A DNA stretch of 64,000 bases from Bacteroidales bacterium. Its GTDB lineage: Bacteria > Bacteroidota > Bacteroidia > Bacteroidales > UBA932. Positions 7,872 through 17,455 of this stretch are shown here, in pieces. Position numbers and translations under genes: made by a program. The notes beneath the pieces were generated by a model, which was given only the letters and a program-made list of their open reading frames with translations, was not told the DNA's origin and made no database searches. Each line of letters starts with the position of its first letter. Within the stretch, counting starts at the first letter, position 1. Location: positions 1 through 64,000 of the forward strand of contig JAHHQQ010000001.1 of the NCBI GenBank assembly GCA_020026275.1, in the 5' to 3' direction.

Positions 7872-10800
7872 ATGCCTAATTTTAATAATAGAGACAATAA
7901 GGTAAAAAGCAATTTCCACAGAATCAGCATTTCTCTGGCATCTCCGGAAGATATCATCGAGAGATCTTGTGGTGAGGTTCTGAAACCAGAAACGGTCAAC
8001 TATAGAACCTACAAGCCAGAGAAAGACGGATTGTTCTGCGAAAGGATCTTCGGTCCTACCAAGGACTACGAATGCTATTGCGGCAAATACAAGAGGATCA
8101 AATATCGTGGTATCATCTGTGACCGTTGCGGTGTGGAAGTTACTGAGAAGAAAGTACGTAGAGAGAGGATGGGTCACATCGCTCTCACCGTACCAGTAGC
8201 TCATATCTGGTATTTCAAGTCAGCACCTAACAAGATTTCTGCTCTGATAGGTTTACCTGCCAAGAAACTTGAGTCCGTAATCTACTATGAGAAATATGTA
8301 GTGATCAATCCGGGCTTGAGCGGAAGAGAGAAACTTGATCTGCTCACTGAAGAGGAATACCTGGATATACTCGATACCCTTCCAGAAAACGACAATCTTG
8401 CAGACGACAATCCAGACAAGTTCATCGCCAAGATGGGTGCCGAAGGTATCTATGACCTTTTGAAAGAAATAGACATCCCTGCTCTTGCAAAAAGTCTTCG
8501 CGAATCAATGGCAACCGAAACTTCCCAGCAGAGAAAAGCTGAGACCTTGAAGAGGTTGAACATTGTAAAATGGTTTGAGGAATCTCAGGGCATCAACCGT
8601 CCTGAGTGGATGATCATGAAGGTGATTCCTGTCATCCCACCAGATCTCCGACCTCTCGTACCTCTTGACGGTGGCAGATTTGCAACATCTGACTTGAACG
8701 ACCTTTACAGAAGGGTCATCATAAGAAACAACCGTCTGAAGAGACTGATTGAGATCAAAGCTCCGGAAGTAATCCTCAGAAACGAGAAGCGTATGCTTCA
8801 GGAGGCAGTTGACTCATTGTTTGACAACTCCAAGAAATCCAATGCAGTCAAGAGCGAATCCAACAGAGCTCTCAAATCACTTTCTGACAGTTTGAAAGGA
8901 AAACAGGGACGTTTCCGTCAGAACTTGCTCGGTAAACGTGTAGACTACTCAGCCCGTTCAGTTATCGTTGTCGGTCCTGAACTTAAGATGCATGAGTGCG
9001 GTCTCCCTAAATTCATGGCAGCAGAGCTTTACAAACCGTTCATCATCAGAAAACTGATTGAAAGAGGCATCGTAAAGACAGTGAAGTCCGCCAAGAAGAT
9101 TGTCGATAGAAAGGATCCTGTCATCTGGGATATTCTAGAAAATGTAATGAAAGGCCATCCAGTTCTGCTGAACCGTGCACCGACACTTCATAGACTGGGT
9201 ATCCAGGCTTTCCAGCCTAAGATGATTGAAGGTAAAGCAATCCAGCTGCATCCACTTGCATGTACAGCATTCAACGCCGACTTCGATGGTGACCAGATGG
9301 CAGTCCATCTGCCATTAGGCAACGCAGCTGTATTGGAAGCCCAGCTCCTGATGTTGGGTTCCCAGAACATTCTGAACCCGGCCAACGGTGCACCTATTAC
9401 CGTCCCTTCACAGGATATGGTGCTTGGTCTGTACTACATCACCAAGATCAAACCAGGTGCAAAGGGAGAAGGCATGAGCTTCTACGGACCGGAAGAGGTG
9501 ATCATCGCCCTCAACGAAAAAGCGATTGAACTTCACGCCAAAATCAAAGTCCGTGTACCTGCTGACAAGATGGATCTGAGCAAGGGTACCCAGATGGTGG
9601 AAACTACTGCCGGACGTATTATCGTCAACCAGTATGTTCCAACCGAAGTACCTTATGTAAATGAAGTGCTCGGCAAGAAATCGCTTAGAAAGATCATTAC
9701 TGAGGTGATCAAGAGAACCGGTGTCACCCGTACTGCACAGTTCCTGGATGATATCAAGGACCTGGGTTACGACAGAGCATTCCGTGCCGGTATTTCATTC
9801 AACCTTGGAGACGTCCTGATTCCACCTGAAAAGAAGGAACTCATAGATGAGGGCTATACTCAGGTAGAGGACATCAAGAACAAATATGCAATGGGTTTCA
9901 TCACCAACAATGAACGTTACAACAAGGTCATTGACTTGTGGACATCATTGGACAACCAGTTGACCAAGATTGTGGAGAAGCAGATTTCTGCAGACCAACA
10001 GGGCTTCAATCCTGTGTACATGATGTTGGATTCCGGTGCCCGTGGTTCTACACAGCAGATCAAACAGCTTTGTGGTATGCGTGGTTTGATGGCAAAACCT
10101 CAGAAATCCGGTGCCGCCGGTGCTGAAATTATCGAGAACCCTATCATTTCCAACTTGAAGGAAGGTATGACCGTGTTGGAGTACTTCATCTCAACTCACG
10201 GTGCACGTAAAGGTTTGGCCGATACTGCATTGAAGACAGCGGATGCAGGTTACTTGACCCGTCGTCTCGTAGACGTTTCACATGACGTGATCATCACAGA
10301 AGAAGATTGCGGCACATTGAGAGGTCTGATTGCAACCGCCATCAAGAACAAAGACGAAGTGGTTGAATCCCTGGGTGAAAGAATTCTCGGCAGAACTTCT
10401 GTCCACGACATATACAATCCGCTTACTGGCGAACTGATCATCAAGGCCGGTGAGGAGATCAAGGAAGATATTGCCGCTCTCATCGATTCACTTCCGATCG
10501 AGCAGGTCGAGATTCGTTCCGTACTCACTTGTGAATCCAGAAAAGGTGTCTGTGCAAAATGTTACGGACGTAACCTGGCAACCAGCAGAATGGTTGAAAA
10601 AGGTGAAGTGGTCGGTGTCATTGCTGCCCAGTCAATCGGTGAACCAGGTACACAGCTTACACTTCGTACCTTCCACGTCGGTGGTACTGCATCCAGCACC
10701 GCAGCTGATTCTTCCATTGATTCCAAGTACAATGGTATCCTGAAATACAACGAACTCAGGACCATCGAAAGAGTTACTGATGACGGTAGCGTCCAAGATG

Positions 10801-12122
10801 TTGTCGTGAGCCGTATGACAGAGTTGAAGATTCTTGATGAAAAGACAGGTATCACCTACTCCCAGTATGACGTTCCTTACGGATCCATCCTTTACAAAAA
10901 AGATGGAGACCGTGTCGTCAAAGGAGACAGAATCTGTGAATGGGATCCATACAATGCCATCACCATCGTAGAAACAGCCGGTATTGCACGCTTTGAAAAT
11001 ATGCTTGACGGCGTCACCTTCCGTGAGGAAGTGGCCGATGAATATTCCGTCAACCGTGACAAGGTCATCATCGAGGCACGTGACAAGACCAAAAACCCTT
11101 CCATCCTCATTGTAGATGACGAAGGTCTCACACTGAGACAGTACAACCTGCCAGTGGGCGCACACGTCATTGCATCTGACGGACAGAAGGTGAAAGCTGG
11201 CGACATCATCATCAAGATCCCTCGTGCTATCGGTAAGGCAAACGATATTACCGGTGGTCTTCCAAGAGTTACCGAACTCTTTGAGGCTCGTAACCCATCC
11301 AGCCCTGCCATCATCTCTGAAATCAATGGTGAGGTAATCATGGGAAAAATCAAGAGAGGAAACCGTGAGATTATTGTCAAGAACAGATCCGGTGTTGAAA
11401 AACACTATCTTGTTCCATTGAGCAAACAGATTCTGGTTCAGGAAAATGACTATGTGAAAGCCGGCAGAAGACTTTCTGACGGTGGTATCTCCCCTACCAA
11501 TATTCTCAATGTCCTTGGTCCCGTCAAGGCTCAGGAATACATTGTGAACGAGGTTCAGGCAGTATACCGACTCCAGGGTGTAAAAATCAACGACAAACAC
11601 TTTGAAATCATCGTAAGACAGATGATGCGCAAGGTTCAGATCAACAATCCAGGAGATACCGAATTCCTTCCAGAGGAACTGGTCGACAAGTGGGTATTCA
11701 TGGATACCAACAATGATATCTATGGCAAATACTACATCCTTGACAAAGGTGATTCTGAGAAATACAGCGTAGGTCAGATTATCACTGCACGTGAAATGTC
11801 CAACGAGAACTCTTCATTGAAACGCCAGAACAAGAATATGATGGCTGTTCGTGAAGCCAAACCGGCAACGGCAAGTCAGATTCTCCAGGGTATTACCAGA
11901 GCGGCATTGAAGACAGACAGCTTCATTTCTGCAGCTTCCTTCCAGGAAACGACCAAAGTCCTTAGCGAAGCGGCAATCAGAGCGAGGGTCGATAACCTTG
12001 AAGGTCTGAAAGAAAACGTAATCAGCGGTCATCTGATTCCTGCAGGTACAGGTCTGAAGGAATATCAGGACATTGTCGTCACAAGCAAGAAAGACTTCGA
12101 AAAAGAAATGAACGAACTTTAA
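7872..12122 (+). CDS. rpoC: DNA-directed RNA polymerase subunit beta'
   Basis: The 1416-residue beta' subunit carries the catalytic magnesium site: NADFDGDQM lies near residue 471, with the three catalytic aspartates. An N-terminal zinc site (CYC...CDRCG) lies near residues 64-85, and a second zinc-binding cysteine cluster (CESRKGVCAKCYG) near residues 883-895. ATG 7872 (MPNFNNRDNK) was chosen over an in-frame TTG at 7857, which would add only five residues overlapping the leader. The gene ends at a strong terminator, closing the operon. Confidence 0.98.
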   Translation: MPNFNNRDNKVKSNFHRISISLASPEDIIERSCGEVLKPETVNYRTYKPEKDGLFCERIFGPTKDYECYCGKYKRIKYRGIICDRCGVEVTEKKVRRERMGHIALTVPVAHIWYFKSAPNKISALIGLPAKKLESVIYYEKYVVINPGLSGREKLDLLTEEEYLDILDTLPENDNLADDNPDKFIAKMGAEGIYDLLKEIDIPALAKSLRESMATETSQQRKAETLKRLNIVKWFEESQGINRPEWMIMKVIPVIPPDLRPLVPLDGGRFATSDLNDLYRRVIIRNNRLKRLIEIKAPEVILRNEKRMLQEAVDSLFDNSKKSNAVKSESNRALKSLSDSLKGKQGRFRQNLLGKRVDYSARSVIVVGPELKMHECGLPKFMAAELYKPFIIRKLIERGIVKTVKSAKKIVDRKDPVIWDILENVMKGHPVLLNRAPTLHRLGIQAFQPKMIEGKAIQLHPLACTAFNADFDGDQMAVHLPLGNAAVLEAQLLMLGSQNILNPANGAPITVPSQDMVLGLYYITKIKPGAKGEGMSFYGPEEVIIALNEKAIELHAKIKVRVPADKMDLSKGTQMVETTAGRIIVNQYVPTEVPYVNEVLGKKSLRKIITEVIKRTGVTRTAQFLDDIKDLGYDRAFRAGISFNLGDVLIPPEKKELIDEGYTQVEDIKNKYAMGFITNNERYNKVIDLWTSLDNQLTKIVEKQISADQQGFNPVYMMLDSGARGSTQQIKQLCGMRGLMAKPQKSGAAGAEIIENPIISNLKEGMTVLEYFISTHGARKGLADTALKTADAGYLTRRLVDVSHDVIITEEDCGTLRGLIATAIKNKDEVVESLGERILGRTSVHDIYNPLTGELIIKAGEEIKEDIAALIDSLPIEQVEIRSVLTCESRKGVCAKCYGRNLATSRMVEKGEVVGVIAAQSIGEPGTQLTLRTFHVGGTASSTAADSSIDSKYNGILKYNELRTIERVTDDGSVQDVVVSRMTELKILDEKTGITYSQYDVPYGSILYKKDGDRVVKGDRICEWDPYNAITIVETAGIARFENMLDGVTFREEVADEYSVNRDKVIIEARDKTKNPSILIVDDEGLTLRQYNLPVGAHVIASDGQKVKAGDIIIKIPRAIGKANDITGGLPRVTELFEARNPSSPAIISEINGEVIMGKIKRGNREIIVKNRSGVEKHYLVPLSKQILVQENDYVKAGRRLSDGGISPTNILNVLGPVKAQEYIVNEVQAVYRLQGVKINDKHFEIIVRQMMRKVQINNPGDTEFLPEELVDKWVFMDTNNDIYGKYYILDKGDSEKYSVGQIITAREMSNENSSLKRQNKNMMAVREAKPATASQILQGITRAALKTDSFISAASFQETTKVLSEAAIRARVDNLEGLKENVISGHLIPAGTGLKEYQDIVVTSKKDFEKEMNEL

Positions 12123-12138
12123 AGTACCGTTCAGACTA

Positions 12139-12173
12139 TAAAAAAAGAAGGACACTTTGTCCTTCTTTTTTTT
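12139..12173 (+). terminator. Intrinsic terminator after rpoC
   Basis: AAGAAGGACA (12145-12154) pairs with TGTCCTTCTT (12158-12167) around a 3-base loop. The flanking A- and T-runs extend the stem and supply the T-tract (about 12166-12173). It ends the rpoBC transcript. Confidence 0.93.
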
Positions 12174-12180
12174 ATGCATA

Positions 12181-12211
12181 TTGTTAGCTACGCTTATTTT
12201 TAATATTTTTG
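12181..12211 (+). promoter_or_regulatory. Putative Bacteroidetes sigma-ABfr promoter
   Basis: TTG at 12181-12183 (-33 element) and TATTTTTG at 12204-12211 (matching TAnnTTTG, -7 element) are 20 bases apart. They lie just after the rpoC terminator and about 45 bases before the lipoprotein gene at 12256. The match is to the known consensus of the Bacteroidetes primary sigma factor; no other evidence. Confidence 0.6.
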
Positions 12212-12255
12212 CAAATAAACCATATACTTTTTAAAATAAGCTAAAACAATCCGAC

Positions 12256-14424
12256 ATGAAAACAGGAAAATGGCTATGCGCAATAAGCATAATGCTCACA
12301 TTGATTGCTTGCAAAAAAGAAATTGCTGTTGTAGGAGGTGACCAGGCGACCAACAGCAACCTGGTTCAGGTACTCTGTCAGGAAGGATATGCAGTCAAAA
12401 TGTTCAACAATGCCTCTGAAGCTATCATAAAGGCAAAAGAACAAAGTGGAATTGTCATGATTGCAGACAATTATCCAGAACAGGGAACAGTATTGACAGA
12501 AGAGGAAGAACAGCAAATCACAGAAAAGGATCTGAAAGTATTCATTGAGTTTCCAGAACAGATTGGTTCCGCCAAAAAGAAAAAAAGTACCACCCTCAAT
12601 CTGGAAAGAATCGTAATATGTGACTCTCTCTCGCCACAACTGAACAAAATGGGGCTGATGTCTTTCAACAGATGTGTCATCAATGAACTTGAACCGGCAG
12701 CAACCGATAGCGCACCTTTGCTGGTTGCTGCAAAAGTGGCTGGTTTTGACAAGGCAGTCTATGGACTGGACAATACACCAACCATTCCTGTCCTTTATAA
12801 AAAAAACAATCACATCATGGTAGCAGGTACTCGTATCAGCAATTTCGCATCTTATGCCTATAGACCAGAAAAAAGCACAAAACAGCTCTTCGAGTACATT
12901 TTCCGCTGGATGGAAAAAGATCCGGAACTAACCTTCAAATCATGGCTCCAGTTTGTCAATCCAAGCTTTGAAAAAAAGACCGGACTACCGAAGAATGCCG
13001 GAGCTGAAAGTGTCAGGAAAGGAGTAGAATGGTATTATAACGGACACATGCTCGTGGACCAAAATTGGAAACACGATTGGGTGGACAAATACATTGGCGA
13101 CGGCACCATGCCCGTAGGTCCAGGTCTGCCTGACAGCCTCAAGAATGGAGACGGCAGCCTGGGAGTGATTGAAGGCCACATGTCCGGCATAGACTGTCTG
13201 GGCAGACAGATGTATCGCTATTGGATGAGATATGATGTCCAAGGAGAATCTGCCTACGCTTTTGCCAGTGCAGGCCAGCTTCTCGATGAACCGAAATATA
13301 CCCAAGTTTCCAGAAACCTGCTGGACTACTCTTTCAAAGAATTCCGTGACGGAGAACGCAATGACCCTTCCTCTCCTACCTATGGACTTCTCGGGTGGGC
13401 CACCACCCACAAATATGTCTATTATGGAGACGACAATGCCCGTGCGCTGCTCGGAAGTCTCGGTGCAACTGCACTCCTGAAAGATACCAGCTGGGATCAG
13501 AAGATTGTAGAAGGAATCATCGGCAACTTCAGGACAACCGGTGTCAACGGTTTCCGTCAGGGAAGATTGGACGAAGAGACCATCCAGTCTCACGGCTGGC
13601 AATGGTTCTACAATAGAGATATCGTCAATGCACACCCGCATTTCGAATCCTGGAACTGGGCCTGCTATCTGTGGCTCTATTCCCAGACAGGCTACAAGCC
13701 TCTTCTGGAAAGAGTCCAGAAAGGAGTTTCCATCATGATGGAAAACTATCCGGACGGATGGGCCTGGACCAACGGCATCCAGCAGGAACGTGGCAGAATG
13801 CTGCTTCCTTTGGCTTGGCTCTACCGGGTGAATCCAAATGAACAAACCCTAAAATGGCTGCGTTTCATGACTGATGAACTCCTCAAGAATCAGGTAGAAT
13901 GTGGCGGTATCATCGAAGAATTGGGCAATGCCAGCAAAGGCTCTTTCGGACGTACCCCTTCCAATGCAGCCTATGGCCTCACCGAAGCACCTCTGATTTT
14001 TGAAAATGGAGACCCGATTGCAGATATGCTCTACACCACAAACTTCGCCTTTGCAGGACTTTGTGAAGTAGCCGCCTGCACCCGGGATCCGGAATACCTG
14101 AAGGCTCTTGAAAAGATGAAAGACTTTCTCATACGTATCCAAGTCAGAAGTGACCATTTCAAGAGTATTGACGGCGCATGGTTCAGATCCTTCAATTTCA
14201 AAGATTGGAATTACTGGGCTTCCAATGCAGATGCAGGCTGGGGGGCATGGAGCACCCTCACCGGCTGGATCCAGAGCTGGATTGTCGGCACCATCGCCCG
14301 TACCGAATCTGAAACATCCCTTTGGGACTTAGTCTCCCGGAAAGATGTGGAAAAAATAGGAAATGAAGTCATCAACAGCATGATTGTCAGCCAGCTTCCA
14401 CAGACAGAGCCGGAGCAGGAATAA
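12256..14424 (+). CDS. Lipoprotein with probable alpha/alpha-barrel glycosidase-like domain, function unknown
   Basis: The 722-residue protein starts with a lipoprotein signal (LTLIAC, Cys at residue 19), so it is predicted to be an envelope protein. Residues about 20-215 look like a small alpha/beta domain. From about residue 235 on, the sequence has Trp/Tyr/Gly-rich helical repeats (WEWYYNGH-like, SHGWQWFYN, NWNWACYLWLYSQTG, GAWSTLTGWIQSW) reminiscent of (alpha/alpha)6-barrel glycoside hydrolases or lyases. I do not recognise a specific family and cannot assign catalytic residues. It has its own promoter-like signal and no obvious partners: housekeeping genes flank both sides. It could also be a non-catalytic glycan-binding protein. 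Confidence 0.75.
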   Translation: MKTGKWLCAISIMLTLIACKKEIAVVGGDQATNSNLVQVLCQEGYAVKMFNNASEAIIKAKEQSGIVMIADNYPEQGTVLTEEEEQQITEKDLKVFIEFPEQIGSAKKKKSTTLNLERIVICDSLSPQLNKMGLMSFNRCVINELEPAATDSAPLLVAAKVAGFDKAVYGLDNTPTIPVLYKKNNHIMVAGTRISNFASYAYRPEKSTKQLFEYIFRWMEKDPELTFKSWLQFVNPSFEKKTGLPKNAGAESVRKGVEWYYNGHMLVDQNWKHDWVDKYIGDGTMPVGPGLPDSLKNGDGSLGVIEGHMSGIDCLGRQMYRYWMRYDVQGESAYAFASAGQLLDEPKYTQVSRNLLDYSFKEFRDGERNDPSSPTYGLLGWATTHKYVYYGDDNARALLGSLGATALLKDTSWDQKIVEGIIGNFRTTGVNGFRQGRLDEETIQSHGWQWFYNRDIVNAHPHFESWNWACYLWLYSQTGYKPLLERVQKGVSIMMENYPDGWAWTNGIQQERGRMLLPLAWLYRVNPNEQTLKWLRFMTDELLKNQVECGGIIEELGNASKGSFGRTPSNAAYGLTEAPLIFENGDPIADMLYTTNFAFAGLCEVAACTRDPEYLKALEKMKDFLIRIQVRSDHFKSIDGAWFRSFNFKDWNYWASNADAGWGAWSTLTGWIQSWIVGTIARTESETSLWDLVSRKDVEKIGNEVINSMIVSQLPQTEPEQE

Positions 14425-14499
14425 GGACTGTCCTCCGGCAGCAAATCTATATCTTGACAAGAAAATGATGTTTTTCAATGACCAATTGAAGAAAACTGA

Positions 14500-14529
14500 T
14501 TGTTTTATAAGATATTATGACTATATTTG
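14500..14529 (+). promoter_or_regulatory. Putative promoter of rpsO
   Basis: TTG at 14500-14502 and TATATTTG at 14522-14529 (a full match to TAnnTTTG) are separated by 19 bases. The start codon of rpsO follows about 60 bases downstream, leaving room for an untranslated leader in which S15 could bind, as it does in other bacteria; no pseudoknot was verified. Confidence 0.7.
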
Positions 14530-14588
14530 TGCGTTTATCGCACGATGATAGACTTGTATTTTTTATTAATCATTAAACTTTTGCAGAA

Positions 14589-14864
14589 ATGGCTGAATAT
14601 CTACAACCAGAAAAGAAGCAAGAGATTTTCGCGAAGTACGGAAAGTCTAATACTGACACCGGCTCACCTGAGAGTCAAGTTGCTTTATTCTCCTACCGTA
14701 TCGCTCACCTGACCGAGCACTTGAAACAGAACAAAAAAGACGTTGTAACACGTCGTTCACTTCTCCGCTTGGTAGGTAAAAGACGTCAGCTTTTGGATTA
14801 TCTCCAGAAAAATGACATCGAGAGATACAGAAATATCATTAAGGAGCTAGGTCTCCGTCGATAA
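14589..14864 (+). CDS. rpsO: 30S ribosomal protein S15
   Basis: The 91-residue protein is of normal length and carries the S15 signature TGSPESQVALFSYRIAHLTEHL (residues about 19-40) and RRSLLRLVGKRRQLLDYL near the end. S15 binds the 16S rRNA central domain early in assembly. It is followed by a terminator and pnp, the rpsO-pnp neighbourhood conserved across bacteria. Confidence 0.97.
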   Translation: MAEYLQPEKKQEIFAKYGKSNTDTGSPESQVALFSYRIAHLTEHLKQNKKDVVTRRSLLRLVGKRRQLLDYLQKNDIERYRNIIKELGLRR

Positions 14865-14881
14865 TACGAAAGTAGGACAAC

Positions 14882-14920
14882 AAAGGGGACCGGCAAATTC
14901 AAATGCCAGGCCCCTTTTTT
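14882..14920 (+). terminator. Intrinsic terminator after rpsO
   Basis: AAAGGGG...CCGGCA (14882-14895) pairs with TGCCAGG plus CCCCTTT (14904-14917), with two internal mismatches, followed by T's to 14920. It partly separates rpsO from pnp. An upstream in-frame ATG for pnp at 14903 falls inside this hairpin, which argues against that start. Confidence 0.8.
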
Positions 14921-14950
14921 CATATCGCTGAAACACGAAAGAACGGATTA

Positions 14951-17293
14951 ATGAATATTATCAACAAAAAGATCGAATTGTCCGACGGCAGGATAATCGA
15001 AATCGAAACCGGCAAAGTCGCAAAGCAGGCAGACGGTTCAGCCGTAGTTAAGATGGGTGGCACAATGCTTCTCGCCACTGTCACATGTGCAAAAGAAGTT
15101 ACAGAAGGAACCGATTTCCTCCCACTTCAGGTAGACTACAAAGAGAAGTTCTATGCAGCAGGAAGATTCCCTGGTGGCTTCATGAAACGTGAAGGAAAGG
15201 CCTCAGACTATGAAATTCTCATTTCAAGACTGGTGGACAGAGCTCTCAGGCCATTGTTCCCAGATGACTTCCACCTCGGTGTTTTCGTGAACATCTGGTT
15301 GATTTCCGCAGAAAAAGACATCCAGCCAGATGCGCTTGCAGGTCTTGCAGCTTCCGCTGCCCTTGCAGCCAGTGACCTTCCATTCCTAGGTCCAATCTCA
15401 GAAGTAAGAGTAGCCAGAATCAACGGTGAATTCAAGATTGACCCTAATTTCTCTGAAATGGCCAATGCGGACCTTGACATGATGGTCGCAGCAACAGAAG
15501 AGAACATCATGATGGTCGAAGGTGAAATGAATGAAGTATCTGAAGAAGTGATGCTCGATGCCATCAAGTTCGCCCACGAAGAAATCAAGAAACATTGCCG
15601 TGTCCAGGTGGAACTGAACAAAGAACTTGGCAAAGACGTCAAAAGAGACTACCCTCACGACGAAGAAGATGAGGATCTCAAGAAAGCTCTCCACGAGTTC
15701 TGCTATCCAAGATGCTATGCTCTTGCCAAATCCGCAAAACCTAAACACGAAAGAGAAGATGGTTTCGCTGCCATCAAGGAAGAGTTCATCGCCACTTTGC
15801 CAGAAGAAGATCAGGAAGCAAAAGCTTTCATGATCAGCAGATACTTCAACAACGAGCAGAGAGAAGCCCTCAGGAACCTCATCCTGGATGAAGGTCTCAG
15901 AGTGGATGGCCGTAAGACCACTGAAGTGCGCCCTATCTGGTGTGAGACCAACGTTCTCCCATGCGCACATGGTTCTGCCATCTTCACACGTGGTGAAACA
16001 CAGTCCCTCGCTACCGTTACTCTCGGTACCAAACTTGACATGAAAGAAATGGACGAAGTTCTCCTGGAAGAAAGCCAGCAGTTCGTCCTCCACTATAACT
16101 TCCCTCCATTCGCAACCGGTGATGCAAAAGCACAGCGCGGTGTCGGCCGTAGAGAGATCGGTCACGGCAACCTGGCTATGCGTGCACTCAAACCAGTCGT
16201 TCCAATGGCTCCAGAGAATCCTTACGCAATCCGTGTCGTTTCTGAGATTCTTGAATCCAACGGTTCCTCTTCACAGGCTTCCATCTGCGGTGGCTGTCTG
16301 GCCCTTATGGATGCTGGTGTCCAGATCAAGAAACCAGTTGCAGGATGTGCAATGGGTCTGATCACTGATGCAGAGAGACCTAACGAAAGATATGCCATCC
16401 TTACCGATATCCTCGGTGATGAAGACCACCTCGGAGATATGGACTTCAAAGTGGCCGGTACCAAAGACGGTATCACTGCCACTCAGATGGATATCAAGGT
16501 AGACGGACTTTCATACGACGTGCTTGCCCAAGCCTTGCAGCAGGCTCATGAAGGAAGAATGCACATCATGGGTGAAATGATGAAATGCCTTGACAAACCA
16601 AGAGAGGACTACAAACCATTTGTTCCTCGCATCCAGCAGATCCGTGTCGCTTCTGACTTCATCGGTGCCATTATCGGTAAAGGAGGTGAGACCATCCAGA
16701 AGATCCAGAAAGAGACAGGTACCACCATCACCATCACTGAAGAGAACAACGAAGGTGTTGTGGATATCTTCGGTACTGACAAGGAGTCTATGGACAAGGC
16801 ACTTGAATGGATCAACGGAATCTGCGCTGTTCCAGAGATTGGCAAGACCTATCATGGAAAAGTCGTTTCCATCCTTGATTTCGGTGCATTCGTAGAGATT
16901 CTTCCTGGCAAGGAAGGTCTGCTCCACGTATCAGAAATCGCATGGGAGAAGACAGAGAGCGTAGCCGATGTCCTCAAGGTAGGCGACGAAGTGGATGTCA
17001 AACTTCTCGAAATCGATGCCAAGACCGGCAAGATGAGACTTTCCATCAAGGCTCTTCTTGAAAAACCAGAAGGCTATGTTGAACCAGAGCGCCGTCCTCG
17101 TCCGGAAAGAGGTGACCGTGACCGTCGCAACGGTGGCGACCGCAGATTTGACAACAGACGCAGTGGCAACGACAGACACAACGACCATGGCAGACGCGGT
17201 GACCGCAAGCCTTTCGGCCCAAGACATGACGAGCAGAACGAAAACATGCCAGAAAGTCACGAGAACAATGAAGAAAACAATGAAATCTTCTAG
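14951..17293 (+). CDS. pnp: Polyribonucleotide nucleotidyltransferase (PNPase)
   Basis: PNPase degrades RNA 3'-to-5' phosphorolytically and can add tails. The 780-residue protein has two RNase PH-like cores separated by an all-helical domain, a KH domain (FIGAIIGKGGETIQKIQ, about residues 572-588) and an S1 domain (GKVVSILDFGAFVEILPGKEGLLH, about residues 636-659). It ends in an unusual 65-residue tail rich in Arg, Asp, Asn and Gly with a polar acidic end. ATG 14951 gives the family N-terminus (MNIINKKIELSDGR); ATG 14903 lies in the rpsO terminator stem. The basic tail is likely an extra RNA-binding element, an inference from composition. Confidence 0.96.
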   Translation: MNIINKKIELSDGRIIEIETGKVAKQADGSAVVKMGGTMLLATVTCAKEVTEGTDFLPLQVDYKEKFYAAGRFPGGFMKREGKASDYEILISRLVDRALRPLFPDDFHLGVFVNIWLISAEKDIQPDALAGLAASAALAASDLPFLGPISEVRVARINGEFKIDPNFSEMANADLDMMVAATEENIMMVEGEMNEVSEEVMLDAIKFAHEEIKKHCRVQVELNKELGKDVKRDYPHDEEDEDLKKALHEFCYPRCYALAKSAKPKHEREDGFAAIKEEFIATLPEEDQEAKAFMISRYFNNEQREALRNLILDEGLRVDGRKTTEVRPIWCETNVLPCAHGSAIFTRGETQSLATVTLGTKLDMKEMDEVLLEESQQFVLHYNFPPFATGDAKAQRGVGRREIGHGNLAMRALKPVVPMAPENPYAIRVVSEILESNGSSSQASICGGCLALMDAGVQIKKPVAGCAMGLITDAERPNERYAILTDILGDEDHLGDMDFKVAGTKDGITATQMDIKVDGLSYDVLAQALQQAHEGRMHIMGEMMKCLDKPREDYKPFVPRIQQIRVASDFIGAIIGKGGETIQKIQKETGTTITITEENNEGVVDIFGTDKESMDKALEWINGICAVPEIGKTYHGKVVSILDFGAFVEILPGKEGLLHVSEIAWEKTESVADVLKVGDEVDVKLLEIDAKTGKMRLSIKALLEKPEGYVEPERRPRPERGDRDRRNGGDRRFDNRRSGNDRHNDHGRRGDRKPFGPRHDEQNENMPESHENNEENNEIF

Positions 17294-17322
17294 TCTTCGG
17301 ACCTAATGACAATAATTGGATG

Positions 17323-17360
17323 AATTCCCGGCTGACATGTTTGTCAGCCGGGAATTTTTA
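17323..17360 (+). terminator. Intrinsic terminator after pnp
   Basis: AATTCCCGGCTGACA (17323-17337) and TGTCAGCCGGGAATT (17342-17356) form a perfect 15-bp stem with a 4-base loop, then T's. This is one of the strongest terminators in the window. Confidence 0.95.
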
Positions 17361-17455
17361 TTGTACACTATCTTTTTGTATCTTAATTATTCGTAACTTT
17401 AGGCTTGCAATTTGTCCGTCCACGACGGCCCACTTATATCTAAAACTATAAAAAC

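Noticed and set aside
14903..14950. Upstream ATG for pnp adding 16 residues
   Set aside because: It falls inside the rpsO terminator stem and the added residues do not belong to PNPase.
17394..17401. TAACTTTA as promoter of the dipeptide epimerase gene
   Set aside because: The last base deviates from TAnnTTTG and the nearest TTTG is only 15 bases upstream, too close for the usual spacing.
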